A stretch of DNA of 64,000 bases from Massilia antarctica (GCF_015689335.1 NZ_CP065053.1:6820001-6884000), one strand, 5' to 3'; positions 47,574 to 57,248 are shown, numbered from the stretch's first letter. Notes: generated by a model from the sequence alone, not told the origin. Made by a program: numbers and translations.

Positions 47574-50500
47574 TCATTTTTTCTTGCTGGCGTCGTGCAG
47601 GTCTTGCCAGTTGGGTATTTCGCGCCAGCCAAGGCGGCGCGACGGGAACCTGACGATGACCTGCTGCGTCGACGCAGCCTTGCCGCCTTCCTGCGGGCGC
47701 ACGATGGCGTAGGTGTGGACTGCCTCGGCGCGTCCGGTGGCGGTGGGCACCCCGCTGTCGACGCCGGCCGCGATCATCAGCGGCGCCACGCCGGCAAGGG
47801 CGGCGTAGCGCTCGCCCGTGCTTTCCCCGGAACGGGCCACGCCGTCGGGGCCGATGGCAAAGCCGCTCAGTGCGTCGATCACGTAGCTGCGCGACGCCGG
47901 CCCGGTGCACAGGTCGGCGCCGGGCAGCAAGGTGTCCACGATCAAGGTTCCGGCCCTGGACAGCGGGCTGGCGACAACCCGTTCGCCGTCCAGCGCGGTC
48001 TGGGGGAAATCGAAGAACCAGCCCTTGGGAGAGTCCGGCGCTTCCGGCCCGCCGAACTCGATATGCGCGCCGGTGACCGTGTAGCGCGCCGTGCCGGTCA
48101 GGGTGCGTGGCGCGAGCCGGGCGCGCGACAGGGGCGGCAGCGGCTTGCCGGCGGCGTCGTGGACGGCGTAAAACGATTGCGGCAGAAAGCTGCTGCGCTC
48201 GGTATCGGCCTGTTCCAGGAACTTGCCGGTGCCGAACAGCACCAGGTAGCCGCCGCCGGGGGCGAACACGATGCGGGGCGCGTGCGTCATCGGCTGGCGC
48301 CGCCCGCCGGCGTCGCGCGCGTCAAACAGGGGCGAGACGGCCGAACCCCATGGCGCCGGTCCGCTGAAATCGACACGCCACAGCCGGCCCTGCAAGTCGC
48401 CCGCGTAGGCGTGGCGCACGCTGCTGTCGCCGGCCATGGCCAGCGCCGGGGGCGACAGCGCGTTGGCCAGTGCACGGTCGGACGCCGGCGCATCGAAGCG
48501 GTAATAGTTGACGCCGCGCCGCCAGCGCTGCGAGGCGGGCTTGTCGGGCGCGAGCAGGAACAGCGCGCCGTCGCCATCGGCGCTGCCGTTGTTGATGCCG
48601 CTGCTGACAACGACAAAGTCGCGGTACAGCGGCACGCCATCCTTGACGGCGACGCGAAAGCGCGCGACCAGAGGCGGCGCGGCCACATGGCCCATGGCCG
48701 GGTCGTCGCGCTCGGTAAATTCCCACAGCGCGCCCAAGCCAGCATGGAAGGCGGCGGGGTCGGAGATATCGAGCGCAAACACGCCGCGCGCACCCATGCC
48801 CATGCCGGACGCGAGGATGGTGCGCCAGCGCCCGTCCACCAGCGCTTCGCCGCTGCCGGCGCTGGCGTCGACATAAGGCCGGTGGCGCACGCCAGGGCTG
48901 GCGAGGAGCGGCAGCGCGGGCAATAGCGCATTGGGCACATAGGCGAACAGTTCGGCGCCGCTGGCCGTGTCGAAGGCGTGCAGCATGCCATCGTTGGCGC
49001 CGACGTAGGCCACCTCGGGGCGCGCATGGTGGCGCCGGTAGAAATCGGCATAGGCCGGGTCGGAGCGCGATGCCGGCGGCGGCCCGACCAGCAAGGGCAC
49101 GCTGTGGACGATGTCGCCAAGCACGCTTGCGCGGCGGCGGAAAACGCCACCCTTGCGCCCTTCCTCCATGCCGCGTTCGCCGCGCAGGAAGGCGGTGCGG
49201 GCTTCGCCCAGCCCGTCCGCCGCGCCACCGGCGAGGGAAACGTCGAGCAGCGCACGCGAGTCTTGAGGCAGGCTCGGCCATTCAAAAGGAATCGTGACCG
49301 TCTTGTCCGGCCGGTAGTCCAGGGTATAGATCTTGCGCGCCGCCGGGTTCAAGGGTGGCAGCGGCGGCGCTGCGCTGGCGTTCCCGCTCAGCAGGTCGGA
49401 AGCGTCCCAGTCCGGCGCCGGGGCGATGGCCGGTTCGCCGCCCTTGCCGATGGCCAGCGCGCGGCGCTGCAGAGTGCCGCTTCCGGCGGCCAGGTCGTGA
49501 CTGGCCTGGAGGATGAAGCCGCGTCCCTTGACCACCGGGCTGACCACGGTGGCGCCCGGCGTCGCGCCGCCGGCATTGCCGGCCGCGGCGAACAGGGCGT
49601 CAATGGCCGGCCCGATCGCATGCGCGTCCCGCGCGGCAAAAAAGCCCGCCGGGGTGCTGCCGTCGGCGCTCCATTCGGTATTGTCGTGCCGGTTGCCGGA
49701 GGTGATGAAGGGATTGCCATCGTCGTTGCGGTCGGTGAAGGCGCCATATTTGGCGGCCAGGTAAAGTGCGCTCGCGCCCTTGTCCGATTCAGGGCCGAGC
49801 TCGAGCGCGATGCTGCTGACCGTGACGGGATTGTCGCGCCGGATCGGGTTGGTGTGCGCCCAGTACGCCGCACCGGCCAGATACAGGCTGCCCGCGCCGT
49901 CCGGGCCGTCGTTGCGCAGGTCGAGCCCGCTCAAGTCCGGCCTGGGCGCGCCGTTGCCGAAAACGCCGCCGCGGTCAGCTTCCATGTCGCCCACGCGGCG
50001 CGTTGCCTGCATGACGTCGAAGCGGACCGGAGCGAAGGTGTCGACGGCGCGCGCGGTATCGTTGTGGTCGGTCCTGGTGTTGCCGGGCACATGACGGTCG
50101 TCGATGAAAGCAGTGTGGCCGATGGTGGCGATGACGTTGCGCTGGCAGGCGGCGCTGACCGGGTCGGCCCGGCTCGACCACGCCGGCAAGCCGTCGCCGG
50201 GAGCTACGCCCGCACCGACGCCAGGTTCGCGCCCTTGCAGGTAGCGCAGGGCTTCGTAATACAGCTCGGCCCCGGGATCGCTGGCCGCATAGCTGCCGGC
50301 AGTGGCCGGATGGCTCCTGCCCGCCAGGTTGATGGCCGCGATCGTGCCGCTGGCCGCGCCGCTGCTGCGGTCGGGATTGGGCACGAGCACGCCGGTCGTG
50401 GCGTTCCATTCGGCGCGCTGGTTGGCCTGCGCTTCATGGCGCGCATCGAAGGCCTTCTCGCCGATGAACTTGAGCGGCGCGCGCAGGACTCCGCCGTCCG

Positions 50501-51383
50501 GCGCCGCGCCTTTCTCGCGCATCGCCGCCAGATATGCCATGAGGCCGATGCGCACCGCCCCCGCATGCCGCTGTAGCGCACCCTCCGGCTTGTATCCGGC
50601 GCCGTAGGGATGGCACAAGCCGGGCCGGCTGGTGCTGTCGTCGACGTTGCAGACCCGTACGCGCGCGAGAAATTCGCCATGGAATTTGTCGGAGACCAGC
50701 CGCGCGCCGCTGGCGCCGTAGCGGGGCGAATCGCAGTTGCCGCCCTTGCCGGTGCCGCTGAACAGTACGCGGTTGCGGCAGGACACGATGTACAGGTCCG
50801 CATTGCCGAACGGCGTCAAGGTCGCGCTGTCCGCCGCCGCCAGCTTCTTGCGCGGAAAATGCCGCGGATGGGCGTAGAAATCGGGATGGACAGCGCCATC
50901 GGGCAGCCATGCGCGCTGCAGCACGGTGATGCCGGGCTCATCGATGACACGGTCGCCCCCGGTCAAGCCCAGGCGCACCAGGTCGAGGGTGGATGCCGCG
51001 GCCCAGTTGAGCAGGTTGCCGCTGAAAGAGTCGCCGCCGCAGCGGTGCGCATCGGCCGGCCCGGCGGGCGAAAAATACCCGTTGCGCTCATCCAGGTCGG
51101 GCTCGCGCACGGAGCGCGAGTGCGCCCTGGTCGGGTACTGGTAGCACAGGCGCGGATTGAAGTAGCCGGGATAGTCAAGCCCGTTCGCGTACTCGCCACG
51201 GTAAGCCGCGCCGGCATCCTCGAACGTGAGCGACAGGTTGAGCAGCAGATTGGGCGGCAACTGGCCGGGCGCGCCGAGCACGCCGTCGGGCAACACCAAG
51301 GGCGGCGCGGCCCATGCCAGGCAGGCGCCACAAACGAGCACGAGTGCCAGCAAATGGCCGACGCAGGCGCGCAGCGGCTTCAT
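47574..51383 (-). CDS. pilY1: PilY1-type type IV pilus tip adhesin/assembly protein
   Basis: 1269-residue secreted protein. The signal peptide ends near CLAWAAP. The large variable N-terminal part (about 30-720) contains a von Willebrand-like Cys-poor region with repeated dates of FNPRLCYQYP and DSFSGNLLNWAA motifs. The C-terminal PilY1 beta-propeller (about 760-1200) holds VAYVGANDGMLHAFDTASGA and VFALDISDPAAFH. In the family this domain binds calcium and tunes retraction and twitching. The ATG overlaps the pilX stop (ATGA), so translation is coupled. It is conserved in position between PilX and PilE. Confidence 0.93.
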   Translation of the reverse strand: MKPLRACVGHLLALVLVCGACLAWAAPPLVLPDGVLGAPGQLPPNLLLNLSLTFEDAGAAYRGEYANGLDYPGYFNPRLCYQYPTRAHSRSVREPDLDERNGYFSPAGPADAHRCGGDSFSGNLLNWAAASTLDLVRLGLTGGDRVIDEPGITVLQRAWLPDGAVHPDFYAHPRHFPRKKLAAADSATLTPFGNADLYIVSCRNRVLFSGTGKGGNCDSPRYGASGARLVSDKFHGEFLARVRVCNVDDSTSRPGLCHPYGAGYKPEGALQRHAGAVRIGLMAYLAAMREKGAAPDGGVLRAPLKFIGEKAFDARHEAQANQRAEWNATTGVLVPNPDRSSGAASGTIAAINLAGRSHPATAGSYAASDPGAELYYEALRYLQGREPGVGAGVAPGDGLPAWSSRADPVSAACQRNVIATIGHTAFIDDRHVPGNTRTDHNDTARAVDTFAPVRFDVMQATRRVGDMEADRGGVFGNGAPRPDLSGLDLRNDGPDGAGSLYLAGAAYWAHTNPIRRDNPVTVSSIALELGPESDKGASALYLAAKYGAFTDRNDDGNPFITSGNRHDNTEWSADGSTPAGFFAARDAHAIGPAIDALFAAAGNAGGATPGATVVSPVVKGRGFILQASHDLAAGSGTLQRRALAIGKGGEPAIAPAPDWDASDLLSGNASAAPPLPPLNPAARKIYTLDYRPDKTVTIPFEWPSLPQDSRALLDVSLAGGAADGLGEARTAFLRGERGMEEGRKGGVFRRRASVLGDIVHSVPLLVGPPPASRSDPAYADFYRRHHARPEVAYVGANDGMLHAFDTASGAELFAYVPNALLPALPLLASPGVRHRPYVDASAGSGEALVDGRWRTILASGMGMGARGVFALDISDPAAFHAGLGALWEFTERDDPAMGHVAAPPLVARFRVAVKDGVPLYRDFVVVSSGINNGSADGDGALFLLAPDKPASQRWRRGVNYYRFDAPASDRALANALSPPALAMAGDSSVRHAYAGDLQGRLWRVDFSGPAPWGSAVSPLFDARDAGGRRQPMTHAPRIVFAPGGGYLVLFGTGKFLEQADTERSSFLPQSFYAVHDAAGKPLPPLSRARLAPRTLTGTARYTVTGAHIEFGGPEAPDSPKGWFFDFPQTALDGERVVASPLSRAGTLIVDTLLPGADLCTGPASRSYVIDALSGFAIGPDGVARSGESTGERYAALAGVAPLMIAAGVDSGVPTATGRAEAVHTYAIVRPQEGGKAASTQQVIVRFPSRRLGWREIPNWQDLHDASKKK

Positions 51384-52000
51384 GGCGCCTCCTCCGGCAC
51401 GGCCTTGAGATAGAACGATTGCAGCACCACCCGGGTAGTGTCGAGCGCGCCGAAGCCGATGGCGGTGATGCGGTAAAAGTTCGCCGGCGGGCGGGCGGCA
51501 TCGGCGCCGGCCCGGGTGGGTGGCAACAGTTCAATCAGGTAGCGCGGCAGCTTCAGTGGCAAGGTGCCTTTGCCCGATGGCAGTCGCGCGCCCGTGAAGC
51601 GGCCGTATTCGACCCCGCCCGGCACCGGTCCGTCATTACCCGACAGGTCGGCGCCTTTCCACGCCGCTCGCGCGGGCACATGCCGGCACAGTCCGGCATT
51701 GACCTCGGTGTCGGCTCCGCAACCGTCGACGAAACCGAGCGCGCTGCCACGGGCAAACAGCGCCGCGCGCCCCGACAGAGGATCGCTGCCGCCTTCGATA
51801 TCGCGCTCGGCATCGGCCAGCGCGGCCTCGGCCGCCTGGAAGGCGATGTGCCGGTCGCGCTCGTGGCGGGCGGATTTTTCGCCGTCGAGCGCGTTGCGGG
51901 CGGCGGACACGCCGATGATCATCAGCGCCAGCAGCACGAACAGTGCCGTCAGCAGGACGGCGCCATCCTGGCGGTCGAGGAGGTGGGGAGCGTGCGTCAT
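51380..52000 (-). CDS. pilX: PilX-type minor pilin assembly protein
   Basis: 206-residue protein with a hydrophobic N-terminal helix (AVLLTALFVLLALMIIGVSA) after a short leader MTHAPHLLDRQDG. Then RNALDGEKSARHERDRHIAF and QAAEAALADAERDI are typical of PilX. It helps initiate the pilus at the inner membrane. It starts 6 bp after the pilW stop. Confidence 0.9.
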   Translation of the reverse strand: MTHAPHLLDRQDGAVLLTALFVLLALMIIGVSAARNALDGEKSARHERDRHIAFQAAEAALADAERDIEGGSDPLSGRAALFARGSALGFVDGCGADTEVNAGLCRHVPARAAWKGADLSGNDGPVPGGVEYGRFTGARLPSGKGTLPLKLPRYLIELLPPTRAGADAARPPANFYRITAIGFGALDTTRVVLQSFYLKAVPEEAP

Positions 52001-52006
52001 GACATC

Positions 52007-52954
52007 TCACAGGGCCGCATTGCGCAGCACGATGGTGGCGGCGAAGCTGCGCCGTTCGCGCCAGCGCAGCGAAGGCGGCATGCGCGCTTCATCGGGCCGG
52101 GTGCCGGGGTCGGCCGCGCCGCCGTAGCCCGCGCCGAACAGGTCGTAGGCTTGCGGCTCGCGCTCTGGCATGCCGCGCCGGGCGCCGTGCAGCAGCAGCG
52201 CCACCTTGATGCTGGCCACCCGTTTCCAGTGGGTTTTACGGCGCAAGTCCTGCTCGCGCTCGGCCGGGCTCGCGCCATCGAGCGCCAGGGCGGCATCGAG
52301 CGCGTTGATGGCGTCCGCGCTGAGATACTGGTTGGGCAGGCCGTCGGCCGGCGCATCGGTGTCGAGGCCGTACAGCACCTGGAAGGTGTCGACACCCGCC
52401 ACGAGCGCATCGCTGCGCCAGTTTTTCTGGCCCCGGTATTTGCAGCGCAGCTCGGCTTCGCCGCCCGCCGCCTGGGCGACATAGAAAATGCTCCAGCCCT
52501 CGCCGCCCGCCCCCACGCCGAAGCCGGCGCAACCGAGCATGCTGCCATCGCCCTCGGCGCCCTCGCCCACGCCATCGAAGCGCAGCGCCAGCACGTCGCT
52601 GCCGTTGACGCCGCCCGCGCGCGCGCTGTCGATGCCGGCCCCGCCACCGAGCACGTGGTCATCCAGCCCGCCGATGCGGGCGGCAACGCTGGCCGGCGAC
52701 GGCGGCGCGTCTTCACGGTCGAGGTCGACAAAAGCGCCCTGGCGCGCCGCGCGTTCGATCATGTCCAGCGCAAAACGGCCGGCCTCGTCCACCTGCGCCA
52801 GTTCGACCTGGGCGAGGTAGCCGGTCTGGCCCGACACCAGCACCGATGCCGCGGCCAGTGAAACCAGCAGGCCGAGCAGCAGCGCGACCAGCAATTCCAC
52901 CAGGGTCAGCCCGGCCTGGAGCGGTCCGCGCCGCGCCGCCGCATGCGCGCTCAC
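52007..52954 (-). CDS. pilW: PilW-type minor pilin
   Basis: 315-residue minor pilin. The leader ends in QAG and the mature helix is LTLVELLVALLLGLLVSLAA, followed by SGQTGYLAQVELAQVDEAGR typical of PilW. The C-terminal domain ends FAATIVLRNAAL. I chose the GTG at 52952-52954, which overlaps the pilV stop (GTGA); longer readings run antisense to nothing recognisable. Confidence 0.9.
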   Translation of the reverse strand: MSAHAAARRGPLQAGLTLVELLVALLLGLLVSLAAASVLVSGQTGYLAQVELAQVDEAGRFALDMIERAARQGAFVDLDREDAPPSPASVAARIGGLDDHVLGGGAGIDSARAGGVNGSDVLALRFDGVGEGAEGDGSMLGCAGFGVGAGGEGWSIFYVAQAAGGEAELRCKYRGQKNWRSDALVAGVDTFQVLYGLDTDAPADGLPNQYLSADAINALDAALALDGASPAEREQDLRRKTHWKRVASIKVALLLHGARRGMPEREPQAYDLFGAGYGGAADPGTRPDEARMPPSLRWRERRSFAATIVLRNAAL

Positions 52955-53532
52955 GGCGCACCCGTACCGAGCATCAGCGCCACGGCCGGCGCCGATGGTG
53001 CGCCGGCCGCGGCATCGGCGGCGCCATCGGCCCGCCTGGCGCGCCAGCCGAGCTTGATCACGACGGGGGCGCCGGCCGCGCTGGCGCATTCCCAGGTCAG
53101 CGCCCGGCGCGACGCATCCCACACGGCGGCGTCGCGGCAGACCGCGATGCGTCCACCGGGGAAGCCCGCATGCAGCGCGGCCACCGTGTCGGCGATGTCG
53201 AATTGGGCCAGCTGGGCGCTGCTGCAGCGGTCCATGCCATAGCATTGCGCGGGCGCCGGTGGCGGCGCGCCGTCGGCCGCATCGTAGCGCAGTTGCAGGT
53301 AGGGGTTGCCGAGGTCGTCGCGCAGCATCTGGCCGGCGTTCGCCTGCATGCGCCCGGCCAGGCTGCTGGCCAGTTGCACCCCGCGCGACATCAGGCCCGA
53401 TCCCTGGCGCGTGCGCAGCGCCGCAAGCTGCGTGCCGAGCGCGCCCAGGATGGCGACGGCAAGCAGCAGCACCGCCACCAGCACTTCGATCAGCGTGAAT
53501 CCGCCAGTGACACGTTTTCGCAGTAAGCGCAT
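52951..53532 (-). CDS. pilV: PilV-type minor pilin
   Basis: 193-residue minor pilin, first in the operon. Leader MRLLRKRVTGG is followed by FTLIEVLVAVLLLAVAILGA and the PilV segment LRTRQGSGLMSRGVQLASSL. Two Cys in CYGMDRCSS may pair. A GGGGGAG ribosome binding site precedes the ATG at 53530-53532, which excludes the longer frame. Expression of V-W-X-Y1-E-FimT as one unit is expected from overlaps and short gaps. Confidence 0.9.
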   Translation of the reverse strand: MRLLRKRVTGGFTLIEVLVAVLLLAVAILGALGTQLAALRTRQGSGLMSRGVQLASSLAGRMQANAGQMLRDDLGNPYLQLRYDAADGAPPPAPAQCYGMDRCSSAQLAQFDIADTVAALHAGFPGGRIAVCRDAAVWDASRRALTWECASAAGAPVVIKLGWRARRADGAADAAAGAPSAPAVALMLGTGAP

Positions 53533-53691
53533 GACTCCCCCGCAACGTTGAACAGACACATCCGGTCATGGCGCCGCGGCCGCGCAGGCGTGCCTGCAAG
53601 GTGCGTGGTCGAATGATCCGGATCGCGTGGGAGCTACGTTAACAGCGGTGGGGACAGGCGCGCATGGCCTGCCTCAAGCGTGTGAGCTGAA

Positions 53692-54159
53692 CTATTTTCG
53701 TGGTTTGCGCTCGTGGCCTACTTCGGCAATGGCTTCCTGGAACTCGGCCAGGTCTTCGAAGTTTTTATACACGGAGGCGAAGCGGATGTAGGCAATCTTG
53801 TCGAGGCGTTTCAATTCCTGCATGACCAGTTCGCCCACGTGGCCGGTATCGACCTCGCGCTGTCCGCTGGTGAGCAGCTTTTCCTCGATCGAGGCGACCG
53901 CGCCGTCGATCGCTTCGGCCGACACGGGCCGCTTGCGCAGCGCCAGCATCAGGCTGCCGCGCAGCTTGGCCGAGGCGTACTCGGTGCGGCTACCGTTTTT
54001 CTTGACGATGATCGGCATCGACAATTCGATCCGTTCATAGGTGGTGAAGCGCTTGTCGCACTTGACGCAGCGGCGCCGGCGCCGGATTGAATCGCCCTCC
54101 TCGGAGACGCGCGTATCGAGCACTTGCGTGTCTTCATGCTGACAGAAAGGACATTTCAT
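53692..54159 (-). CDS. nrdR: transcriptional repressor NrdR
   Basis: 155-residue regulator of ribonucleotide reductase genes. A zinc ribbon uses Cys3, Cys6, Cys31 and Cys34 ([18 protein letters not shown]), followed by an ATP-cone starting [13 protein letters not shown]. It senses ATP/dATP and binds NrdR boxes at nrd promoters. Its start is 38 bp after the glyA stop, matching the common glyA-nrdR order. Confidence 0.97.
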   Translation of the reverse strand: MKCPFCQHEDTQVLDTRVSEEGDSIRRRRRCVKCDKRFTTYERIELSMPIIVKKNGSRTEYASAKLRGSLMLALRKRPVSAEAIDGAVASIEEKLLTSGQREVDTGHVGELVMQELKRLDKIAYIRFASVYKNFEDLAEFQEAIAEVGHERKPRK

Positions 54160-54197
54160 GGGGCGCCGGGCTCGCTGTTAAGTGAGGTGAGCTTAGA

Positions 54198-55445
54198 TCA
54201 AGCCGCGTAGACCGGGTACTTGTCGGTCAGCTTCTTGACTTCGGCCTTGACCCGTTCGACGACGCCGGCATCGTTCGGATTGTCGAGGATGTCCGCGATC
54301 AGGTTGCCGACCGTGGTCGCATCTTCTTCCTTGAAGCCGCGCGTGGTGAACGCCGGGCTGCCGAGGCGGATGCCGGAGGTCACGAACGGTTTTTGCGGAT
54401 CGTTCGGGATGCCGTTCTTGTTGCAGGTCATGTGGGCGGCGCCCAGCAAGGCTTCAGCTTCCTTGCCGGTCAGGTTCTTGGCGCGCAGGTCGACCAGCAT
54501 CACGTGCGATTCGGTGCGGCCGGAAACGATGCGCAGGCCGCGTGCGATCAGCGCCTTGGCCAGCGCGTCGGCGTTCTTGACGACCTGCTTCTGGTACTCG
54601 GTGAACGATGGCTCCAGCGCTTCCTTGAAGGCGACGGCCTTGCCGGCGATCACGTGCATCAGCGGGCCGCCCTGGATACCGGGGAAGATCGCCGAATTGA
54701 TGGCCTTTTCGTGCTCGGCTTTCATCAGGATGATGCCGCCGCGCGGGCCGCGCAGCGACTTGTGCGTGGTCGAGGTGACGAAGTCGGCGTGCGGGACCGG
54801 GTTCGGGTACACGCCGGCGGCGATCAGGCCGGCGTAGTGCGCCATGTCGACCATGAAGTACGCGCCCACGGCCTTGGCGACCTTGGCGAAGCGCTCGAAA
54901 TCGATCTTGAGCGAGAAGGCCGATGCGCCGGCGATGATCATTTTTGGCTTGTGCTCATGCGCAAGACGCTCCATGGCCTCGTAGTCGATGTCTTCCTGTT
55001 CGGTCAGGCCGTAGGACACCACATTGAACCACTTGCCCGACATGTTCAGCGCCATGCCGTGGGTCAGGTGGCCGCCTTCGGCCAGGGACATGCCCATGAT
55101 GGTGTCGCCCGGCTTGAGCATGGCGAAGAACACGCCCTGGTTGGCTTGGGAGCCGGAATTCGGCTGCACGTTGGCCGCTTCGGCGCCGAACAGTTGTTTG
55201 ACACGGTCGATCGCCAATTGTTCCGCGATGTCGACGAATTCGCAGCCGCCGTAGTAGCGCTTGCCTGGATAGCCTTCGGCATATTTGTTGGTCAGCTGCG
55301 AGCCCTGGGCTTGCATGACCGCTGGCGAGGTATAGTTTTCGGACGCGATCAGTTCGATATGATCTTGCTGGCGTGCGTTTTCCTTCTGGATTGCACCCCA
55401 CAATTCCGGGTCAACATGGGCGAGCGTGTGTTCTTTTGAAAACAT
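54198..55445 (-). CDS. glyA: serine hydroxymethyltransferase
   Basis: 415-residue PLP enzyme converting serine and tetrahydrofolate to glycine and methylene-THF. Signatures are [58 protein letters not shown] and the PLP lysine in [14 protein letters not shown]. The ATG at 55443-55445 follows TTGGAG. A ZTP riboswitch in the leader links expression to the folate/purine one-carbon state. nrdR lies downstream. Confidence 0.98.
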   Translation of the reverse strand: MFSKEHTLAHVDPELWGAIQKENARQQDHIELIASENYTSPAVMQAQGSQLTNKYAEGYPGKRYYGGCEFVDIAEQLAIDRVKQLFGAEAANVQPNSGSQANQGVFFAMLKPGDTIMGMSLAEGGHLTHGMALNMSGKWFNVVSYGLTEQEDIDYEAMERLAHEHKPKMIIAGASAFSLKIDFERFAKVAKAVGAYFMVDMAHYAGLIAAGVYPNPVPHADFVTSTTHKSLRGPRGGIILMKAEHEKAINSAIFPGIQGGPLMHVIAGKAVAFKEALEPSFTEYQKQVVKNADALAKALIARGLRIVSGRTESHVMLVDLRAKNLTGKEAEALLGAAHMTCNKNGIPNDPQKPFVTSGIRLGSPAFTTRGFKEEDATTVGNLIADILDNPNDAGVVERVKAEVKKLTDKYPVYAA

Positions 55446-55550
55446 GAAAAAACTCCAATCGATAAGAGTGCGAGGCACCTGATTGCAAGGATCGAATGAG
55501 GGGAGCCGTCGGAAATGGAACAGGCAGCCTCATCGTGCGCTTCCATCGGT

Positions 55551-55653
55551 GGCTGCCCAGGCGAACGGCTGATGAAATCTCACGTTCCCCGGTGGATGCC
55601 CACCTTTCGCCGCCAGGCAGCAATGCGCCGCGACTTTTCGCCAGTTACGTGAG
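55551..55653 (-). promoter_or_regulatory. ZTP (pfl) riboswitch upstream of glyA
   Basis: Read on the minus strand, a paired stem CTCACGT (55647-55653) with ACGTGAG (55579-55585) encloses the conserved ACTGGCG (55639-55645), a CCACCGGGGAACG segment and a hairpin loop. The second conserved block GCCGTTCGCCTGGGCA (55554 to about 55569) lies just outside. These are the two hallmark parts of the pfl motif that senses ZTP. GGCAGCC (55551-55557) can instead pair with GGCTGCC (55523-55529), a likely part of the switching platform. The glyA start is about 105 nt downstream. Confidence 0.85.
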
Positions 55654-55787
55654 ACGTAATGGAGCCCAAATTGTAAGTTAAGTCCTCGAATAGGGCAAGG
55701 AATGGACTTGCCTAAATGGCAGCTAGCGGTCAATCCAGTGACTTGGACTACAATTGAGCACAGCTTCGTACTTCTTCAGGACACCCT

Positions 55788-56534
55788 ATGATCGTTTTCA
55801 TCACCGGCGCCTCCGCCGGCTTCGGCGCCGAAATGGCGCGTACTTTCGTCAATCACGGCCATCAGGTCGTCATCAGCGGCCGCCGCAAGGACCGGCTCGA
55901 CGCCCTGGCGGCCGAGCTGGGCGACCTGGCTTTGCCGATCGTCATGGACGTCACCTGCAAGGAATCGATCAATGAAGCCTTGTCGATGCTGCCGCAATCG
56001 TGGCGCCAGGTCGATGTGCTGATCAACAATGCGGGGCTGGCGCTCGGTACCCAGCCAGCCCACGAAGCCCCGCTGGCCGACTGGGAAACCATGATCGCGA
56101 CCAACTGCACCGGGCTGGTGACGATGACGCGGGCCCTGCTGCCGGCCATGGTCGAACGCGGCAGCGGCTTGATCATCAACCTGGGCTCGGTGGCGGGCCA
56201 CTACCCCTACCCGGGCGGCAATGTGTACGGGGCGACCAAGGCGTTCGTCGACCAGTTCACGCTCAACCTGCGCGCCGATTTGGCGGGCACGGGCGTGCGC
56301 GCGACCAACGTGGCGCCGGGCTTGTGCGGGGGGACCGAGTTTTCCAATGTGCGCTTCAAGGGCGACGATGCGGCTGCGGCCAAGGTGTACGAAGGTACGG
56401 TGCCGCTCACGGCCAAGGATATCGCGGCGACGGTGTTCTGGATCGCCACGCTGCCGCCGCACATCAATATCAATACGATCGAGATGATGCCGACTTGCCA
56501 GGGGTTCTCGCCGTTTGCGATCAAGCGCACCTGA
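55788..56534 (+). CDS. ydfG: YdfG-like SDR dehydrogenase (3-hydroxy acid/malonic semialdehyde)
   Basis: 248-residue short-chain dehydrogenase. NADP-binding MIVFITGASAGFGAEMARTF with the Arg pair in SGRRKDRLDA, the structural LINNAGLALGT, the catalytic Ser in INLGSVAGHYPYPGG and Tyr/Lys in VYGATKAFVDQF are all intact. Close to YdfG, which oxidises L-allo-threonine and reduces malonic semialdehyde. It is divergent from glyA and followed by a dispersed inverted repeat. Confidence 0.92.
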   Translation: MIVFITGASAGFGAEMARTFVNHGHQVVISGRRKDRLDALAAELGDLALPIVMDVTCKESINEALSMLPQSWRQVDVLINNAGLALGTQPAHEAPLADWETMIATNCTGLVTMTRALLPAMVERGSGLIINLGSVAGHYPYPGGNVYGATKAFVDQFTLNLRADLAGTGVRATNVAPGLCGGTEFSNVRFKGDDAAAAKVYEGTVPLTAKDIAATVFWIATLPPHININTIEMMPTCQGFSPFAIKRT

Positions 56535-56543
56535 GGCCTCCCA

Positions 56544-56631
56544 CGTCGTACCCGCGCAGGCGGGGACCCAAGTATGTCGATCTGCCGATGGCTACAGCAG
56601 AACTTGGGTACCCGCCTGCGCGGGTACGACG
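56544..56631. repeat. 30-bp dispersed inverted repeat (REP-like)
   Basis: Arms 56544-56573 and 56602-56631 are complementary over 30 bp with one mismatch (CGTCGTACCCGCGCAGGCGG and continuing) around a 28-bp spacer. It is related to the element at 11311-11394, which shares CGTCGT-CCCGCGCAGGCGGG. It lies just after the dehydrogenase gene and could serve as terminator. Confidence 0.88.
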
Positions 56632-56742
56632 GAGCGGCAAGTAACACAAGTACAGCCCATGTAAGCGATTGTTACAGAACTTGGCACTTCGCTATCACTC
56701 ACGTCTACTTGTGCCCCACCCCACCCGCGCTGGGTCATCTTT

Positions 56743-56785
56743 ATGTACGCTTGCGTACATTTACAGCCCGGAAATCGCGTAAAAT
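56743..56785 (+). promoter_or_regulatory. palindrome and -10 element before ybgC-tol-pal
   Basis: ATGTACGC-TT-GCGTACAT (56743-56760) is a perfect 8-bp inverted repeat; TAAAAT at 56780-56785 could be the -10 box of the ybgC-tol-pal operon. The palindrome would overlap the -35 region, where a regulator could bind. Function is inferred. Confidence 0.4.
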
Positions 56786-56802
56786 GTTTCCAATATTCAC
56801 TT

Positions 56803-57219
56803 ATGGCAAATGAAATGCCCTCAGTATTCAGTTGGCCGGTACGGGTCTATTACGAAGACACCGATGCCGGCGGCATCGTCTTTTACGCGAATTACCTCAA
56901 ATTCTTCGAACGCGCCCGCACCGAGTGGCTGCGCGCGGCCAAGGTCGGCCAACAGGCGCTGCGCGACGAACACGGCGCGATCTTCGTCGTCAAGAATGCC
57001 AGCATCGACTATCACGCGCCAGCCCGCCTCGATGATGCATTAAACTTGACATTGAGCATAGAAAAACTGGGGCACGCATCGGTCCTGTTCCTCCAGCAAG
57101 CCTGGCACGGCGACGTTTTGCTGGCCAGCGCACGGGTCAAGGTCGGTTGCGTCGATGCCGCATCCTTGCGGCCACGCGCCCTGCCCGACGCAACCGCTGC
57201 TAAAATGCGTGCCGCCTGA
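56803..57219 (+). CDS. ybgC: YbgC acyl-CoA thioesterase
   Basis: 138-residue hot-dog thioesterase, first gene of the tol-pal operon. The active-site segment is VYYEDTDAGGIVFYANYLKF, followed by FERARTEWLR and VVKNASIDYHAPARLDD. The family acts on short acyl-CoA and associates with phospholipid synthesis enzymes. The ATG at 56803 (MANEMPSVF) or the one at 56815 could start it. Confidence 0.94.
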   Translation: MANEMPSVFSWPVRVYYEDTDAGGIVFYANYLKFFERARTEWLRAAKVGQQALRDEHGAIFVVKNASIDYHAPARLDDALNLTLSIEKLGHASVLFLQQAWHGDVLLASARVKVGCVDAASLRPRALPDATAAKMRAA

Positions 57220-57248
57220 CACTTCACATCTAGAAAAATCCAACGCCC

